In this document: piece by piece, positions 36,901 to 45,071 of the stretch
Layout of the letters: each line of letters starts with the position of its first letter
Position numbering within the stretch: the first letter of the stretch is position 1
Origin: Halovivax cerinus
GTDB taxonomy: Archaea > Halobacteriota > Halobacteria > Halobacteriales > Natrialbaceae
Length of the DNA stretch: 64,000 nucleotides
Direction: 5' to 3'
Assembly: GCF_024498195.1 (NCBI RefSeq)
Contig: NZ_CP101824.1
Span: 1,178,001-1,242,000 of the forward strand
Notes under the pieces: generated by a model
Seen by the model: only the letters and a program-made list of their open reading frames with translations
What the model was told of the DNA's origin: nothing
The model's database searches: none
Made by a program: the position numbers and the translations under genes

Positions 36901-37185
36901 CTGAAGCGAACGGTCGAGGCACGCCTCGACGACTATCTCCACCCGCTTTCGGGTGACGATGGAACCGGCTGGGCGTTCGGTGAACTCCCCGACGCCGCGT
37001 CGCTCGCGGAGATCGTAGCCGACGTCGAAGCGGTCGCGGACGTCCTCGCGTTCGACGTCGCGCTCTCCGGACCGGGCACCCGCCGACAGCTCTCGCATCA
37101 CGACGACGGGCCGTCGTTGCCGCGGGATACGCTTCCGTGTAGCGGCGCCCACGACCTGACCGTCACCGTGGAGGGAGATCCATGA
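33904..37185 (+). CDS. Baseplate wedge protein, baseplate J/gp6-like (large)
   Basis: 1093 aa from a GTG. The N-terminus (FEELIERADAYTEGWDPQTP) and the C-terminal part (about 800-1060: DRATNRLKHRGRAVTPRDYE and TAAFPELAVVACDPSLDR) are typical of Afp11-type wedge proteins. The middle holds duplicated beta domains (PHLSWEYWNGEGWTRLASVE and similar) and a Ser/Pro/Ala-rich linker at about residues 638-700. Wedges link the hub to the sheath. Its stop overlaps the start of a 49-aa ORF (ATGA). Confidence 0.9.
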   Translation: MSGPPQLGDRDQEAVFEELIERADAYTEGWDPQTPDAGRALVRIFSGFEADLRTRLAELPAKHRLAFLDALDFDRRPPQAATAPLSFQVSTDLDRNVAIPAGTQAVAETEPGSPQLFELPQDGGFEATGARITDVVTVDPSADRIVFHDDLPAGDGPVRLFAGDDRQDHALYLGSADALTLDAGSSFSIALTVSGDADRVFDAVEWEYYGIGPDGSAGWHLLDESTEGDRPDEDVGVEQLQERLQSRSTTNDPATADGRRSARAFTLPGPTVEHAVDGTTSRWIRCRRRPSCRSVSATIRSIEIHVGSAEGHEPDQLLANDVPLSPSEPIRPFGRMPHPPATFYVSCEEAFTKPGGIVDLEFVTPDTTQEDATASNESTDEESRTQQTAVVGGPPHLSWEYWNGEGWTRLASVEDETAALTTGGRVSFTVPDDLEPTTVSGHENVWVRCRLVSGSYGRPQFSVTDDGARGQPVSEPDEPVFDELTIHYDRGEHPFETVRRHDNAAYSDDLADRPGSYPAFCDLSDETQTVYFGFDDTVRDGPLTLFVPIEDATYPPTFDTGVQWEYCTDPAADEWESLDVSDRTAGLTERGIVTFTLPTPTRSMPRFGRERHWIRARLTKDEFDRPDASTAAEAGSLVFDGDDSSGSRDGATGSASGADPAPSAIDSAPLPSDSEPSEGVPAASMDPGAATSTTARTAPPPVLDGLHLNTQWAYNTTTIENEILGSSDGSHEQSFGCSHAPLIDVEVWVDEHSALSAGERRRLRQTRPEDVDPEYDARGECTAFWVRWESVSDFLASGPMDRHYVSNRTLGVVQFGDGDAGAIPPAGTDNVRATFTTGGGRDGIVDAGTITTLNSAIALVESVTNPMPADGGADTESTDSLVDRATNRLKHRGRAVTPRDYEQVATAAFPELAVVACDPSLDRRAGEPRVTVLIVPQTEREKPVPSMALKHRVRDVLCERAPASLVADEAADIVVRGPNYCELSVEATVRATAVKSVSQLKRTVEARLDDYLHPLSGDDGTGWAFGELPDAASLAEIVADVEAVADVLAFDVALSGPGTRRQLSHHDDGPSLPRDTLPCSGAHDLTVTVEGDP

Positions 37186-37331
37186 CTGCCGTCCAGCTCG
37201 ATCGGTGCCGAGGCGAGCGCGACGGTTGCGAGCCGCTCGCACCGTCGCCGGTCCCGTACGGACTCGTGTGGACCTGGATCGGGTCGATCGGTCGGGAGCC
37301 GCCGGACGGCTCGATGGGGGTGGTCGACTGA
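37182..37331 (+). CDS. 49-aa ORF coupled between the two wedge genes
   Basis: Begins MTAVQLDRCRGERDGCEPLA and ends DGSMGVVD. Its ATG overlaps the preceding TGA (ATGA at 37182), and its TGA overlaps the next ATG (TGATG at 37329-37333). This double overlap in a 150-bp gap is strong evidence for translation. It has two Cys spaced by seven residues and a Trp-Thr-Trp centre. No family recognised; it may be a small baseplate component. Confidence 0.7.
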   Translation: MTAVQLDRCRGERDGCEPLAPSPVPYGLVWTWIGSIGREPPDGSMGVVD

Positions 37332-39286
37332 TGGGGCTCGACGTTCCGACCCTCGACGATCGCACGTACGAGGAACTGCTCGATAGAGCGAAGACGTTGA
37401 TCCCCGCCTACGAGGCGGACTGGACGGACTTCAATCCGCACGACCCGGGTATCACGATTCTCGAGGTGCTCGCCTGGCTCACGGAGACGCACAGTTACCA
37501 GCTCGATCAGGTGACCGACGCTCACCGCGAGAAGTACCTTCGACTGCTCGGCCACGACCGCCGGCTCCAGACGGCTGCCACCGCGCCGCTCTCTATCGAT
37601 CCACCAGACGATGCCATCGGGACGCGGATTCCCGCAGAGACGCCGTTGTCGGTAACCGACGGCGCCGAGGAGACGTTCCGTTTCGAAACCGACCACGACG
37701 TCGTGCTCACGGGCGCGACCGTCGATCACGTCGTCACGGTCGACGCAACGGGCGAGACGGAACACACCGAGGCGAACCGAACGAGCGGGATGTTCTATCG
37801 CCCGCTCGGCGACGAGGCCGGCGACGGTGCCTGCCTGTCTCTCGGTTTCGACGGCGATCCCTTCGCGGACGCGCCCGTCCTCACGCTCGGCGTCGACTAT
37901 CACGACGACGACCTCCCCGATCCCGAACCTGGTGCCTCCCTCGCGACGGGGTCGCAGTTTTCGCCCTCGGTCGCGCTCTCCTGGGCCTATCTGGCCCCCG
38001 AGGCGGAGTACTGGGAGTCACTCACGGTGACACGAGACGAGACCGGGGCGCTGTACGGTGGGGGCGTGATCGAACTCGCCCGACGTGAGACGCCCGAACC
38101 GGCGACGGTTCAGGGGTCGAGCGTCACCGGGACGGACCCACGGGCCTGGATTCGGTGTCGCGTCGAGACGCCCGGGTACGAGTTCCCGCCGCAGGTCGAC
38201 GCGGTCCGAACAAACGTCGTCAGTGCCAGTCACCGGGCCCACGTCGTCGACGAAACGCTTCGGCCGGTGACGGTTCCCGGTTCCGGTGGGACCGAGGAGA
38301 CGCTCGGCCTCGACGGACAGACCTACGCGTTCGGGGCGGAGAACCTGTTCTCTGCGACGGTCCGCGTCGACGGTGAGCGGTTCACCGAGGTGCCGGATTT
38401 CGACGCGTCGGGGCCCGACGACCCACACTACGTTCTCGACCGAGAGCGCGGTCGGGTGACGTTCGGCGACGGCCGTGCTGGGCGCGTGCCGCCGGCCGAC
38501 GCGACAGTCGTCGCGTCGTACGTCCACGGGGGTGGCGAGGCGGGCACCGTCTCGCCGAGTGCGGTCTGGCGGTTCGTCGACCCGGACACGTCTCACTCGT
38601 CGGTATCGACTCTCGCGGGGGCCGACGACGTCGTCACCCCGCTCGACGGGGCGTCGGGCGGGGCCGATTCGGAGTCGATCGAGGCCGCGTTGCGTCGTGC
38701 GCGGCGCGATCTCAGACGCCCCTACCGTGCGGTGACGGCCGAGGATTTCAGCTCGATCGCCGGGCGGACCCCCGGCGTTCGCGTCGCTCGAACGACGGTA
38801 CTCGTCGACGATCCGATCCCCGTCGTCGTGGTACCGTTCGCGCCAGCGGACGTGGGGCGGCCGGAACCGAGCGAGGGCTTCCTCCGGGCCGTCCAGTCGC
38901 ACGTAGACGAGCGGACGCTCCTGACCGATCGCGTGACGGTTCGCGGGCCGCGCTACGTCGGACTCGAGGTGTCGGTGGCCGGCCGGACGCGACCGGGCTT
39001 TTCGCCGCGGACCCACGAGACGGCGGTCGCGGACGCGGTCGAATCGGCCGTTCACCCGCTCTCGGGCGGTGCGGGTGACGGCTGGCCGTTCGGCAAGACG
39101 CTGTCTGGCGCTCGGCTCGCCGATCGCCTCGCCGATCTGGAGGCGATCGACCGGATCACCGACCTCTCGATCACCGCTCACGGCGGGACGATGGTAGACG
39201 AGGAGACCGTCGCGATCGACGACGCGGCGCTGTTCGCCGTCGACTCGGTGCGAGTCGACCTGCGCGGATCGAACGGGGTGTCCTGA
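37331..39286 (+). CDS. Second baseplate J-like wedge protein
   Basis: 651 aa from an ATG coupled to the small ORF. The N-terminus PTLDDRTYEELLDRAKTLIP then WTDFNPHDPGITILEVLAWL with TETHSYQLD is the classic putative-baseplate-J start. The C-terminal region ALRRARRDLRRPYRAVTAED matches the same family. It is shorter than, and only distantly like, its neighbour, as Afp11 and its partner are in other systems. It ends one base before the tail-protein gene. Confidence 0.9.
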   Translation: MGLDVPTLDDRTYEELLDRAKTLIPAYEADWTDFNPHDPGITILEVLAWLTETHSYQLDQVTDAHREKYLRLLGHDRRLQTAATAPLSIDPPDDAIGTRIPAETPLSVTDGAEETFRFETDHDVVLTGATVDHVVTVDATGETEHTEANRTSGMFYRPLGDEAGDGACLSLGFDGDPFADAPVLTLGVDYHDDDLPDPEPGASLATGSQFSPSVALSWAYLAPEAEYWESLTVTRDETGALYGGGVIELARRETPEPATVQGSSVTGTDPRAWIRCRVETPGYEFPPQVDAVRTNVVSASHRAHVVDETLRPVTVPGSGGTEETLGLDGQTYAFGAENLFSATVRVDGERFTEVPDFDASGPDDPHYVLDRERGRVTFGDGRAGRVPPADATVVASYVHGGGEAGTVSPSAVWRFVDPDTSHSSVSTLAGADDVVTPLDGASGGADSESIEAALRRARRDLRRPYRAVTAEDFSSIAGRTPGVRVARTTVLVDDPIPVVVVPFAPADVGRPEPSEGFLRAVQSHVDERTLLTDRVTVRGPRYVGLEVSVAGRTRPGFSPRTHETAVADAVESAVHPLSGGAGDGWPFGKTLSGARLADRLADLEAIDRITDLSITAHGGTMVDEETVAIDDAALFAVDSVRVDLRGSNGVS

Positions 39287-39287
39287 G

Positions 39288-41390
39288 ATGGAGTTTTCGT
39301 ACTCGACGGCGACGAGCGAGGCGGACTGGCGCGAGTGGGTGCGACGGAACGTCGCGATCGTCGACGGCGGACTGTCCCTAGAGCGGACGACGTCGATCCG
39401 TGAGTCGGACCTCGGCGTCTCCGTCGTCGACCACGCAGTCGACCCCACGGGCGTCCTCTACACCGTCTCCGAGTCGGGGGCATTGTACCGGTACGATCCG
39501 GCGACAGACCTGCACCAGCGGCTGCTCGACGAGTCGGAGAGCTCGCTCGAACGGCCGTGTGCGGCGTGTGCGAGCGACGACCGCGTCTACATCGCCGACG
39601 CGAGTGACGGATCGATCGTCACCATGTCGCCGCGGCTGGGGCGCGAACTCGGCCAGTTACCGTGCGAAGCGACCGATCCACGCACACTCGAGTTCGTCGA
39701 CGGGGTCCTGTACGTCCTGGACGGTGACGACCGGCTGGTTACCGTCGGTGACGAGGAGCCCCCGACCGTCGACTGGTGGTTCCAGTCCCCGATCGACCTC
39801 GCGGTTCGGGCCGGCCGGATCTACGTGCTCGACGAGACGAGCGAGGGTGTGACGATTCGAGCGTTCAGAGGCGACGAGGAGCGTCGCGACGGTCCCTACC
39901 CGCTCTCGGCCGAGCACTTCACCACGCCGGTGGGGTCGTTCACACCGACGGCGGTCGCCGTCCCGTCGGAGACGCTCGTCGTGGCCGGAACGTTCGACGA
40001 CGGATCGGGCCACGGACTCTTCGAGTGGGACGGGTCGTCGTTCTCGCTCCGTCACGGTCTCGACCACCAGTGCGTCGACCTCGTCGGCCGACCGACCGAC
40101 GACCGTGCCCGTCGGGTCTTCTACGCGCTCTGTGGCGACGACCGGACGAGCTACGCCCTTCGGGAGGTGAGCGAGTACGCCCGCCACCCGAAGCGGGATC
40201 GCCACGTCGGCGTCGCGATTCACCGGTTCGACGCGGGCCGCGATGCCGTCGAGTGGCATCGACTCGTGCTCGACATCGCTCGGTCCACGGCGAGTACACA
40301 GGTCCGGCTTCGCTACGCCGCGATGGACGATCCCTCGATCGGCTCGTTCGAGACCGGCGAGATCGGGACAGGGGGACTGGAGCGGGGGGCGATCGACGCC
40401 CTCCGGGAGAGCGGGGTCGAGTCGCTGTGGGACCTGGCGACGGCCGATCCCGCGGCGCTGGCCGCGAGGACCGACCGGTACGACACGACGACGATTCGCA
40501 CGTGGTGTGAGGCGGCGGGGGAGACGCTCGCCGATCACGCCGACGACCACTGGACGCTCGTCGAGGCGGTCGATCCCACGGATACGCTGTTACGTGACGC
40601 GACGGGACGGTACCTGTACGTCGCCGTCGAACTCGTTGGCACGCCGACGGCCGCGCCCCGAATCGACGGCGTGACGGCGTACTGCCCACGCCGGACCTAC
40701 CTCCGGTACCTGCCCGAGGTCTACCAGGCCGACGACCGGTCGACGGCGTTTCTCGAGCGCTTCCTCTCGGTCTTCGAGACCTCGTTCGTCGACATCGAGA
40801 CCGAGATCGAGGACGTCTCGCGGTACGTCGATCCCGCTGGCGTGCCGAGCGAGTCGCTCGAGTGGCTCGAAACCTGGCTTGCCGCCGACGAGTACCGGTC
40901 GTGGCCGGAGAGCGCCCGGCGCGAGTTCCTCGCACGTGCTCCCGAACTCTACCGGAAACGCGGGACGAAAGCCGGGCTCCGTGCGATCCTCGAACTGTAC
41001 CTCTCGCACGCGACAGCCGGATCCGACGGCGAGTCGGATACCGCCGACGTCGACCGACGGCTGTTCTTTCTGGAACCTGGCGACCTCGACCCCATCGAGA
41101 CCGAGGCGGCCCGCGCCGAGTTCGCGTCACTGCTCCCGGGTCGACGGTCGTTCGCGCTGTGTTGCGGTCCGTTCGCGTCGGACGGCGAGCGCGAGGCGGT
41201 CGAACACATCGTCGAGACGGAGACGCCGGCGCACGTCACACCCCAGGTCATGCCCATCGAAGACGAGTTCACGCTCGGCGTCGACACCTTCCTCGGCGTC
41301 AACAGCGTCCTCCGCCCGCGAGCGTTCGCCATGGGCGACGCCGTCCTCGGTGAGGACACCGTCCTCGGACCGGGGCCGACGGCGGAGTGA
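39288..41390 (+). CDS. Tail protein I / TIGR02242-like baseplate protein with beta-propeller
   Basis: 700 aa. The first ~310 residues form repeated strands like an NHL or SMP-30 propeller (PTGVLYTVSESGALYRYDPA, DDRVYIADASDGSIVTMSPR). The C-terminal part (about 465-575: TYLRYLPEVYQADDRSTAFL and LARAPELYRKRGTKAGLRAI) is the tail-I domain that closes eCIS wedges (Afp12-like). The tail ends with hexapeptide-like repeats (VLRPRAFAMGDAVLGEDTVL). The propeller could act in target binding. Last gene of the operon; converges on the signalling trio. Confidence 0.88.
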   Translation: MEFSYSTATSEADWREWVRRNVAIVDGGLSLERTTSIRESDLGVSVVDHAVDPTGVLYTVSESGALYRYDPATDLHQRLLDESESSLERPCAACASDDRVYIADASDGSIVTMSPRLGRELGQLPCEATDPRTLEFVDGVLYVLDGDDRLVTVGDEEPPTVDWWFQSPIDLAVRAGRIYVLDETSEGVTIRAFRGDEERRDGPYPLSAEHFTTPVGSFTPTAVAVPSETLVVAGTFDDGSGHGLFEWDGSSFSLRHGLDHQCVDLVGRPTDDRARRVFYALCGDDRTSYALREVSEYARHPKRDRHVGVAIHRFDAGRDAVEWHRLVLDIARSTASTQVRLRYAAMDDPSIGSFETGEIGTGGLERGAIDALRESGVESLWDLATADPAALAARTDRYDTTTIRTWCEAAGETLADHADDHWTLVEAVDPTDTLLRDATGRYLYVAVELVGTPTAAPRIDGVTAYCPRRTYLRYLPEVYQADDRSTAFLERFLSVFETSFVDIETEIEDVSRYVDPAGVPSESLEWLETWLAADEYRSWPESARREFLARAPELYRKRGTKAGLRAILELYLSHATAGSDGESDTADVDRRLFFLEPGDLDPIETEAARAEFASLLPGRRSFALCCGPFASDGEREAVEHIVETETPAHVTPQVMPIEDEFTLGVDTFLGVNSVLRPRAFAMGDAVLGEDTVLGPGPTAE

Positions 41391-41476
41391 GCCGGACAAG
41401 GGGAGACGATGGAGAGCGGACCCGGAGCCAGCGAGGCGAACTCTCGCTTCGGACGGCGGATTCCGACCGCAGGTGC

Positions 41477-42136
41477 CTACTCGATCGCGTTCCAGCCGCT
41501 CGATCCCGAACCGAGACCGCGCACGCGACACTCCCGGGTCCCGTCCTCGGTTTCTCTGAGTTCGACGACGCCGTCGAACTGTCCGCGGATCGTGTTGACG
41601 GTCGTCTCGTCGTGCGTGTCGTCAGTGAGCGTATAGACCCCGAGGCCGTCCGTTTCGCTCACCCGATTCGTAAACACGTGGAGGAACCTGAAGACGGTCG
41701 ACTTATCGACGTACTGCAACAGCGTCGAGATGGAGACCAGCCCGTATCGGATGTCGGAGATACCACGGCTGTGAAACCGTTTGAACAGTTTGGCCGTTCC
41801 GATGCTGATCCCGGTGAGATCGCCGGGGGAGGAGACCGATTCCGTCATGGCCTCGACCATCGACCCGCCGCCGGTGCCGGAACAGTCGATGACCCCGATG
41901 CGGTCACGGCTCACCGAGCCGACGTGTCGGTCGAGGTCCTCGAACACCCTGCGTGCGCTGTCCGTCGTGATGCAGAGGATGCCTTCGTCGACCTCGTACC
42001 CGGCCGCTACCAGCTGTAGTGCGACCTGTCGCTTCCCGGAGTGCGACGAGCCGATGACGGCGACGTTCGTCCCGGGACCGAGTTCGTCGATCGTGTCGTC
42101 GGGCAGAATGTCGCCGATATCGTATCCGTCAGTCAT
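41477..42136 (-). CDS. DUF7504/RAD55-like P-loop protein
   Basis: 219 aa. A modified Walker A is seen (VIGSSHSGKRQVALQLVAAG), followed by KaiC/RecA-like strands (ILCITTDS, DRIGVIDCSGTGG) and a C-terminal LRETEDGTRECRVRGLGS. Haloarchaea often encode such proteins beside histidine kinases and response regulators, probably as output or scaffold modules. The start ATG at 42136 overlaps the stop of the response regulator (4 bp). Confidence 0.75.
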   Translation of the reverse strand: MTDGYDIGDILPDDTIDELGPGTNVAVIGSSHSGKRQVALQLVAAGYEVDEGILCITTDSARRVFEDLDRHVGSVSRDRIGVIDCSGTGGGSMVEAMTESVSSPGDLTGISIGTAKLFKRFHSRGISDIRYGLVSISTLLQYVDKSTVFRFLHVFTNRVSETDGLGVYTLTDDTHDETTVNTIRGQFDGVVELRETEDGTRECRVRGLGSGSSGWNAIE

Positions 42137-42768
42137 ACATTCTCCTGGTTCTCGTCCCACTCGGATCCGTCTCCGTCTTCCGGTTGGGCGGTCGCGTCGT
42201 CCGAGAGGTCTCGAACGGCGCTGACGAAGTCGATCTCGGAGCTCATATCTCCGAGTCCGTCGTCGACCGCCGTCTGTGTGACGTCGATCCGGTCGAGTAG
42301 ATCCTGATACTCCTCGCTGTCCGCCAGCTCCGCCTCGGACTTTTCGGCCTCCAGGGCACCCCGCCGCGCCATCAGGGAGTGGTACTCCTGAAACTCGTCG
42401 TCGACGGACGCTCGATCGAGGAGCGTCTCCACCGTGTCGAGTAGATCGCTTCGCTCCGGTGGTTTGGTGATGTAGGCGTCGAAGCCCATCTCGACGACGT
42501 CGAAGTCGGGTTCGACGGCGGTGACCATCGCCACGCGACAGTCGATTCCACGGGCTCGAATCTCCTGTAAGACTTCCTCGCCGGAGCGTTCCGGCATCAT
42601 GCGATCTAAGAGGACGACGTCGACCGACTCGTCGATCACGTCGAGCGCTTCGGCACCGTCGTGGGCACGGACGATCTCGTAATCGTCTCCGAGCCAGAGT
42701 TCGTAACTCTCCGCGACGGCCGGTTCGTCCTCGACGATGGCGACGACCGGGGGGTCTGTGTCGGTCAT
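42133..42768 (-). CDS. HalX-domain response regulator
   Basis: 211 aa. The receiver domain has the acidic pocket (VEDE at 12-15), phosphoacceptor D55 in VVLLDRMMP, T83 in MVTA, and K102 in YITKPPER. The C-terminal ~90 residues form the helical HalX domain (EFQEYHSLMARRGALEAEKS). No DNA-binding domain. Coupled with the DUF7504-like gene and 31 bp downstream of the histidine kinase gene, so the three form one phosphorelay unit. Confidence 0.9.
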   Translation of the reverse strand: MTDTDPPVVAIVEDEPAVAESYELWLGDDYEIVRAHDGAEALDVIDESVDVVLLDRMMPERSGEEVLQEIRARGIDCRVAMVTAVEPDFDVVEMGFDAYITKPPERSDLLDTVETLLDRASVDDEFQEYHSLMARRGALEAEKSEAELADSEEYQDLLDRIDVTQTAVDDGLGDMSSEIDFVSAVRDLSDDATAQPEDGDGSEWDENQENV

Positions 42769-42799
42769 GGGAGTACCTCACGTTGTGTGGTGGGGTGTA

Positions 42800-44902
42800 T
42801 CATCCTTGCGCCCCTTCGGACCGCCGACTGGTACTCTCGCTCGCCCGCGGCAGTTCCAGAACGAAGCAGGCGCCGCCGGTGTCGGCGTCTTCGACCCAGA
42901 CCTCGCCACCGTACTTGTCGACCATCACGTCGACGAAGAAGAGCCCGAAGCCCGATCCCGTCTCCTTGGCGTGTGAGGTCTCGCCGCGGCGAAACACGGA
43001 CTCCTTGCGCTCGTCGACGATCCCGACGCCGGTGTCGGCGATTCGGATACGAACGTCCTCGTCGACTGCGGCCGTCACGTCGATCGTGAGGTCCTCAGTA
43101 TCGGTGTGCTCGATCGCGTTCAGCAGAATGTTCCCGAGCACCTCCGAGAGCAACTCGTCGGCCCGCGCCTCGATGCCCGGAGCGACGTCGTGTTCGAACT
43201 CGATCCCGGGATGGGCGGTCTCAAGCTCGGATAGCTTTCGATCGAGGATCGCGGAGACGTCGATCGTGTCGAACTGGAGACTGTCTTCGGGGGTGGTGAG
43301 CGTTTCGACGACGCGCTGGACGCGCTGGGTAACCTCGGTCGTCGTCGTACACCAGTCGACGATCGTCCGGGCGTACTGACCCAGGTCGCCGTCGAGTTCC
43401 TCGGCCAGAATTTCGCCGCGAGCTTTGATGACCGTCATCCCGTTCAAGACGTCGTGGCGCAGGATGGAGTTGAAGAACTCCATCTGCTCGCGCTGACGTT
43501 CGAGCTCCGTCACGTCCATCGCGACGCCGATGACGCTCGTCACCACGCCGTCTTCCTCGACCGGTCTGTATTCGGCCAGGAAGTGGTTGGTCCCGACCTC
43601 GACCGTTTGTGAGACGGCGTCGCCGTCGAGCGCTTGCTCGATCGCCGCGACGACGTTTGGCTGCTCCGCGTAGACGTCGAACGCCGACTCACCGACGAGT
43701 TCGTCCGTCTCGAGCCCCAGTTCCTCGAGGGCCTTGCCACGGGATTCGAGGAACGTTCCGTCCGCGTCGATCTGGTAAAAGACGAGCGGGAGGGCCTCGA
43801 GCACCAGCGAGAGCTTCTCCTTTTGTTCGGTGATGTCCGCGGAGATGACGGCGATGCCGTCGTCGTAGGGGTACGCCTGAACGTCGACCCAGAAGCCCTG
43901 TGACTCGACGTGGTACTCACACGATGCCGGCTCGCCCGTCTCGGCGACGGTTCGGAACGTCTTCTCGAGGTCGGTTCCCCTGATGTCGGGGAACGCCTCC
44001 CAGACGGATCGGCCACGGAGCTCCTCGATGGACGTGTCGAACCGGTCGGCGAGTACCTCGTTACAGTAGGTCATCGTCCAGTCACTATCGAAGGTGTAGT
44101 AGGCCTCAGGGAGCTGATCGACGAGCTCGCGGTACTGTTGTCGTTTGCGCTCCAGTTCCGCTTCCTGTTCTTTGTGCGTCGTGATGTCGGTGACGATGCC
44201 GACGATCCGGCCGTCGTCGTGGACCTCGCCGCGGGCGTACACCCACCGTTGCTCGCCGTCGTCGCGCTGAATTCGATACTCGATCTGGAAGATATCGTCG
44301 CGCTCGACGGCCCGTTCGATCGCCTCCTGGACCGATTCGCGGTCGTCGGGATGAACGCGTTTCGCGAAGGCGTCGAACGTCTCCTCGAAGGTCCCCGGTT
44401 CGAGCCCGAACAGCCGCTCCATCGAGTCGGTCCAGATCACCTCGTCCGTCTCCATATTCCACTCCCAGACGCCCGTGTCCGTGCCTTCGAGCGCGACCTC
44501 CAGGCGTCGCGTCGCCTCGTCGTCGGCTGTTTCCGCAGACGCCCGTGTTGGTCGGAGCTGTACTGCCGCCCGAATCGAGTCGACCGCGTTCGACTCGAAC
44601 GGCGCCAGTTCGAACTCGGCCGGACGAGTGTCGTCACTTCCTGCCTGCAGGTCACACTCGATGGTCCGTGAGTCGCCACGCCGGGCCGCGTCGAGACCAG
44701 CAGCGACCGTCTCTCGATCGAGTGCGAGGTCGTCCACCACGTGTTCGACGAACGTCGCCCCTTCGAGCCGCGTCGACTCGCTTCGCACCAGGTCCGCGTA
44801 GCGCGAATTGACGTGCTCGTACCGACCCGTCTTCGGATCGAGTATCGCGATCGGTTCGTCCAGTTCCTCGAAGACCGCTCGATAGATCGCAGCGTCTGCC
44901 AT
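42800..44902 (-). CDS. Multi-PAS sensor histidine kinase
   Basis: 700 aa, no transmembrane segment, so a soluble sensor. About four PAS domains: residues 5-110, 130-250 (with the PAC-like FQIEYRIQRDDGEQRWVYAR), 255-365 and 370-470. The dimerisation helix has H483 in FNSILRHDVLNGM. The ATPase domain shows EVLGNILLNAIEH (N box) and IADTGVGI (G1), with GSGFGLFFV. Cytosolic sensing of redox, light or energy is likely. It is convergent to the eCIS operon; regulation of that operon is only a guess. Confidence 0.92.
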   Translation of the reverse strand: MADAAIYRAVFEELDEPIAILDPKTGRYEHVNSRYADLVRSESTRLEGATFVEHVVDDLALDRETVAAGLDAARRGDSRTIECDLQAGSDDTRPAEFELAPFESNAVDSIRAAVQLRPTRASAETADDEATRRLEVALEGTDTGVWEWNMETDEVIWTDSMERLFGLEPGTFEETFDAFAKRVHPDDRESVQEAIERAVERDDIFQIEYRIQRDDGEQRWVYARGEVHDDGRIVGIVTDITTHKEQEAELERKRQQYRELVDQLPEAYYTFDSDWTMTYCNEVLADRFDTSIEELRGRSVWEAFPDIRGTDLEKTFRTVAETGEPASCEYHVESQGFWVDVQAYPYDDGIAVISADITEQKEKLSLVLEALPLVFYQIDADGTFLESRGKALEELGLETDELVGESAFDVYAEQPNVVAAIEQALDGDAVSQTVEVGTNHFLAEYRPVEEDGVVTSVIGVAMDVTELERQREQMEFFNSILRHDVLNGMTVIKARGEILAEELDGDLGQYARTIVDWCTTTTEVTQRVQRVVETLTTPEDSLQFDTIDVSAILDRKLSELETAHPGIEFEHDVAPGIEARADELLSEVLGNILLNAIEHTDTEDLTIDVTAAVDEDVRIRIADTGVGIVDERKESVFRRGETSHAKETGSGFGLFFVDVMVDKYGGEVWVEDADTGGACFVLELPRASESTSRRSEGAQG

Positions 44903-45071
44903 GGGGGTCTAACTCCGTATGGAATGTGCGTCACAGCATTAGTAGCTAGTGGCCCGGACGACGCGTGTTCGATCGGACGACGGGTGCGCCGAGAGCGAGA
45001 TCGTGGAGGTGGGTGGAGTGATGTGGTACTGCTGGGGAGATGACCTCGGATGGAGGGATCGGTGCTCGGTA

